DNA from: Sedimentisphaerales bacterium
Lineage (GTDB): Bacteria; Planctomycetota; Phycisphaerae; Sedimentisphaerales; SG8-4
Length of the DNA: 6,138 nt
Reading direction: 5' to 3'
NCBI GenBank assembly: GCA_016932895.1
Contig: JAFGCA010000106.1
Coordinates: 1 to 6,138 of the forward strand
Under the pieces are notes generated by a model. It had not been told where the DNA came from. It ran no database searches and saw nothing but the letters and a program-made list of their open reading frames with translations. How positions within the stretch are numbered: the first letter of the stretch is position 1; every line of letters begins with the position of its first letter. The position numbers and the translations under genes are program-made. Shown piece after piece: positions 6,034-6,138 of this stretch.

Positions 6034-6138
6034 GGGTACTCCTTGCTCCGTCTTTTTGGTCGTTGCGGGCCGCTTCTCGAATCCTCACGGTCGGGTCGGC
6101 CCGTTCGCAGAGGCCGTTACCGTTTTCTACCGGTATTC
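6034..6138. other. Upstream region of the Cys-rich membrane protein gene
   Basis: Apart from the ribosome binding site at 6039-6044, these 105 bases show no clear promoter, no copy of the AGCAAT/ATTGCT half-site found before marR, and no gene that can be supported. The promoter of the Cys-rich gene may lie beyond the window. Confidence 0.3.

Overview
The window is G+C-rich bacterial DNA with four blocks and no RNA gene, insertion sequence or CRISPR array. No single gene settles the taxon. A DUF58 gene followed by a large membrane transglutaminase gene, next to a Cys-rich redox cassette, would fit a Planctomycetes/Phycisphaerae-like or other environmental, possibly anaerobic, lineage; this is inference.

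Block 1 (1-3188, + strand) is a translationally coupled pair. A DUF58 protein, cut at its 5' end by the window edge, overlaps by ATGA a 684-residue polytopic membrane protein with a transglutaminase-like domain. Such pairs usually follow a MoxR-type AAA+ ATPase gene, which would lie upstream of the window. They are thought to act in envelope maturation or stress functions.

Block 2 (about 3190-4163, + strand) looks like a decayed accessory patch. It holds the tail of an ankyrin-repeat gene with no credible start, an intact minimal nucleotidyltransferase (MNT, antitoxin-like) with a good ribosome binding site, and an overlapping 48-codon remnant of its HEPN partner. In that remnant the first helix appears joined in frame to the last helix, and the core of the toxin domain is missing.

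Block 3 (4276-5280, - strand) is a MarR-family regulator followed 54 nt later by a thioredoxin fused to an N-terminal DUF6132-like two-helix membrane anchor. The marR promoter carries two nearly identical 15-bp inverted repeats, one base apart, spanning the likely -35 to -10 region. They are strong candidates for autoregulatory operators.

Block 4 (5479-6033, - strand) encodes a four-helix membrane protein with eight cysteines in CPFC, CPC and CxxC-x5-C clusters. I do not know its function. Its orientation and thiol-rich neighbours suggest that blocks 3 and 4 form one regulated thiol/redox or metal/sulfur-handling module. This module is the most interesting part of the window.
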